Of a stretch of 42,457 bases of DNA, positions 40,250 to 42,457 are shown one piece after another. The notes under the pieces were generated by a model. It ran no database searches, was not told the DNA's origin, and saw only the letters and a list, made by a program, of their open reading frames with translations. Origin of the DNA: an uncultured Ruminococcus sp. GTDB taxonomy: Bacteria > Bacillota > Clostridia > Oscillospirales > Acutalibacteraceae. Numbering within the stretch: the stretch's first letter is position 1; each line of letters starts with the position of its first letter. The stretch is taken from NCBI GenBank assembly GCA_902793125.1, contig CADBCC010000010.1:1-42457 (forward strand), read 5' to 3'. Both the position numbers and the translations under genes were made by a program.

Positions 40250-42457
40250 TTACCAGGAAGCAACTACATATTTACCGTTTTCGGTATTGCCGGGAATATA
40301 GTAGCCTTCCTTAGACTGGTCGATTGTAACGTCTACAGTCTGGGTACCGTTTCCGTTAGAGAAGATCATCTTAGTATAGCTCTTGTCTAATGTTACGGTG
40401 TACTGCGTTTCGCCGTAGTCGTTAGCTGCCTTTACTGTCTGCTTAACTCCGGGCCAGTTTCCGTTGTTGCCGCTGTCATTCCAAGCGTAAACATATACAT
40501 TTGCCCAGTTCAGGTTGTTTGTAAACTTAAATGTATAAGTTGAAGACTGTGTAGGAACCTGTGTGGGCGCCTGTGTAGGAGCCTGTGTAGGAGCTTCTGT
40601 AGGAGCTTCTGTAGGAGCCTGTGTGGGAGCTTCTGTAGAAGGAGCGTCCGTAGGAGCCTGTGTAGGAGCTACTGTTTCGGGAGCTGTTGTAGTTAATACA
40701 TACTTACCGTTGTTATCCTTTTCGTTGAGTAAGTAGTATTTCGCGTTGTTAACTGACTTAACGTCAATTGTCTGAACGTCAACACTATCCCAGCTATTCG
40801 CGGAACTGTGATCCTGAACATGAGCTAAGAGGAAGTTATCCTTAACTTCAGCGCTGCTGTTGTAAATATAAGACCAAATGCCTTGCGCGTCGCCGTCGTT
40901 CCATGTGTATACACGCCACTGACCTGACATACCGCTTACAGCCATTAAGTCAAGCTTAACTGACTTAGTTGTATCAGCAGGATTTGTTACAACGATATCA
41001 GTACCTTCAACGCTTCCGTTATCAACCTCATAAGGATTTACAGAACCGTCAGCCTTAACTAATTTTTCATCTAAATCAGCTAAAGCAACCTTACCGGATA
41101 CTGTAGTCTGTGTAACCCATGTCTCGCCGTTCCAGGTCTGGAACTGAATCTCATTAGCCTTTGTATAGTCAGCTGTAAATGTAGCTTTGTATACCGGTAC
41201 TCCGTCTACTTTATCGTCAGTCTTTGTCATTGTGAACTGATGCCAATACTGAGGATCTGTGCCGGCTTCATCATTAATGTTAAGCTTGAATGTGTAGCCT
41301 GCTGCGGGAGTTGAACCGGGAACAAAGTAGTAAGTGTAGCTGTTATCGGGAGCCTGAGTCTCGGGAGTCGCTGTAGAAGCAGCTGTGGGAGCCTGTGTAG
41401 CTTCGCCTGTTGCGGGAGCGTCAGTCCATGAACCTACTTCCCATTTATTATCTTTCTTCTCTTTCGGATAGTAGCCTGTTACCTTGTTATCATAATCGAT
41501 ATCAACAGTCTGCTCTGATCCGCCGTTGTTGAAGATGATACTTGTATACTTGGAATCGAATGTTGCTGTGTACTGCTCTTCGTTGTATGTGTTTGTGCTC
41601 TTGTCTGTGAGCTTAACTCCGGGCCACTGAGCGTTGTCGCCGTTATCGCCCCAAGCGTAGAGATATACATCTGTCCAACCCTGGTTGTTTGTGAACTTAA
41701 CTGTGTTCTTATCAGCGGGAGCCTCTGTAGGAGCTGCTGTAGGAGCTGCTGTAGGAGCCTCTGTAGGAGCCTGTGTGGGAGCTACTGTCTCAGGAGCTTC
41801 TGTGGGAGCCGCTGTAGGAGCAACTGTCTCGGGAGCTTCTGTAGGAGCCGCTGTCTCGGGCTCAACGTTTACTAACTGAACACGGTTGTGACCGGCGTCG
41901 TCTGTAGTCTCTAATGCGTACCACCATGCGCCGTTTTTGATATTCTCTGTGATATCTACAGTCTGGCGACCGTTGCCGTTAAAGATAACACCAACAACGT
42001 CAGCGGGGATTTCTGCGGAATAAACCTGCTGAGAATACTCGTTAATATTAACCTTTGTCATTGCTTTTCCGGGCCAGTCTCCGCCGTTCATCCAATAATA
42101 TACGTTTACATCACCATAGAACATAGAGTCTGTAAAGTAAACTGTGATAGTATCGGAAGACTCAGTCGTTGTAGGAGCAACTGTGGGAGCTGCTGTAGGA
42201 GCCTGTGTAGCTTCACCTGTTGCGGGTGCTGCTGTAGGAGCCTGTGTAGCTTCGCCTGTTGCGGGAGCGTCTGTCCAGGAATCTACTTTCCACTTATCGC
42301 CTTCTTTTTCTGTCGGATAATAGCCTGTTACCTTGTTATCATAATCGATATCAACAGTCTGTTCTGATCCGCCGTTGTTGAAGATGATCTTTGTGTACTT
42401 GGAATCGAATGTAGCTGTGTACTGTTCTTCCTGATAGCCGTTTACAGTTTTGTCTGT
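40250..42457 (-). CDS. Secreted modular starch-binding protein (CBM26-like), 5' end outside window
   Basis: The frame is open without interruption from 40250 to the right edge: 735 codons are visible and the start is missing. An internal Met at 42124 is not the start, because module sequence continues upstream of it. Reading from the edge: a partial CBM26-like module; a variant (VYFTDSMFYGDVNVYYW); a full module (VKFTNNQGWTDVYLYAW ... QTVDIDYDNKVTGYY); the beta module shared with the protein at 1039 (YYFVPGSTPAAGYTFKL ... NGETWVTQ); another beta domain (WRVYTWNDGDAQGIWSY); and a terminal CBM26-like module (FKFTNNLNWANVYVYAW). Linkers are TEAPTQAPTE-type. No catalytic domain is visible. Starch-binding is inferred from the aromatic/Asn pattern; a cell-surface starch-adherence or amylase-tail role is likely. 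Confidence 0.85.
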   Translation of the reverse strand, partial: TDKTVNGYQEEQYTATFDSKYTKIIFNNGGSEQTVDIDYDNKVTGYYPTEKEGDKWKVDSWTDAPATGEATQAPTAAPATGEATQAPTAAPTVAPTTTESSDTITVYFTDSMFYGDVNVYYWMNGGDWPGKAMTKVNINEYSQQVYSAEIPADVVGVIFNGNGRQTVDITENIKNGAWWYALETTDDAGHNRVQLVNVEPETAAPTEAPETVAPTAAPTEAPETVAPTQAPTEAPTAAPTAAPTEAPADKNTVKFTNNQGWTDVYLYAWGDNGDNAQWPGVKLTDKSTNTYNEEQYTATFDSKYTSIIFNNGGSEQTVDIDYDNKVTGYYPKEKKDNKWEVGSWTDAPATGEATQAPTAASTATPETQAPDNSYTYYFVPGSTPAAGYTFKLNINDEAGTDPQYWHQFTMTKTDDKVDGVPVYKATFTADYTKANEIQFQTWNGETWVTQTTVSGKVALADLDEKLVKADGSVNPYEVDNGSVEGTDIVVTNPADTTKSVKLDLMAVSGMSGQWRVYTWNDGDAQGIWSYIYNSSAEVKDNFLLAHVQDHSSANSWDSVDVQTIDVKSVNNAKYYLLNEKDNNGKYVLTTTAPETVAPTQAPTDAPSTEAPTQAPTEAPTEAPTQAPTQAPTQVPTQSSTYTFKFTNNLNWANVYVYAWNDSGNNGNWPGVKQTVKAANDYGETQYTVTLDKSYTKMIFSNGNGTQTVDVTIDQSKEGYYIPGNTENGKYVVASW

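Noticed and set aside
41685-41879. Plus-strand ORF of Gly/Ala/Val/Ser repeats
   Set aside because: It is the antisense shadow of the Pro/Thr/Ala linker codons in the starch-binding protein.
40250-42124. Treating the Met at 42124 as the start of the starch-binding protein
   Set aside because: The same frame continues without stop to the window edge and encodes another module and linker. This Met is internal.

Overview
The window reads as chromosome of a spore-forming, Gram-positive, gut-type Clostridia, most likely Oscillospiraceae/Ruminococcus-like. The reasons are an alpha/beta-type small acid-soluble spore protein, a spmA-spmB pair, a Trp T-box leader, a type I dockerin on a BspA-like leucine-rich-repeat protein, and very large secreted carbohydrate-binding proteins with Pro/Thr-rich linkers. 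This is inference from gene content; no rRNA or tRNA gene is present. No prophage, intact insertion sequence or CRISPR array was seen.

Layout. Positions 1-716 hold no gene but carry a tandem repeat and one copy of a dispersed palindromic repeat, followed by a decayed DNA-binding ORF (717-998). Positions 1039-13726 (all minus) are a secreted/surface block: a 1318-aa multidomain glycosidase-like protein, a membrane protein with five acidic repeats, and a probable three-gene unit of a 2144-aa InlB/MucBP-like protein, a 63-aa acidic peptide and a dockerin-bearing BspA-like protein. Next come trpB2 under a Trp T-box, a fur-znuA-HD operon with a clear promoter and palindromic operator, a zinc-ribbon protein, pyridoxamine kinase, a small secreted lysine-rich protein, a SASP gene, a nitroreductase/phosphopantetheinyl transferase pair, dCMP deaminase, an AbrB-like regulator divergent from spmAB, a second BspA-like protein and lepA.

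Positions 27689-31477 hold a potassium-uptake operon (trkA, an unknown membrane protein, trkH) followed by a DUF5658-type protein. Positions 31500-33056 are about 1.5 kb without a recognised gene. They contain a second, inverted copy of the dispersed repeat and, on the minus strand, a compact transcription unit: consensus promoter, strong Shine-Dalgarno, 20-codon ORF, four spaced copies of a short motif that each carry a one- to five-codon mini-ORF, and a terminator. This unit is the most unusual object in the window. To its right are proB-proA-proC, a family 2 glycosyltransferase, an operon of cyclase, HAD phosphatase, queH and a Na/Ca exchanger, and finally a starch-binding-module protein whose ORF runs off the right edge (40250-42457).

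The genes suggest a polysaccharide (probably starch) degrader that displays modular adhesins and binding proteins, with ordinary proline, tryptophan/indole, metal, potassium and sporulation functions between them. The first and last secreted proteins share a beta-rich module, linking the two ends of the window.
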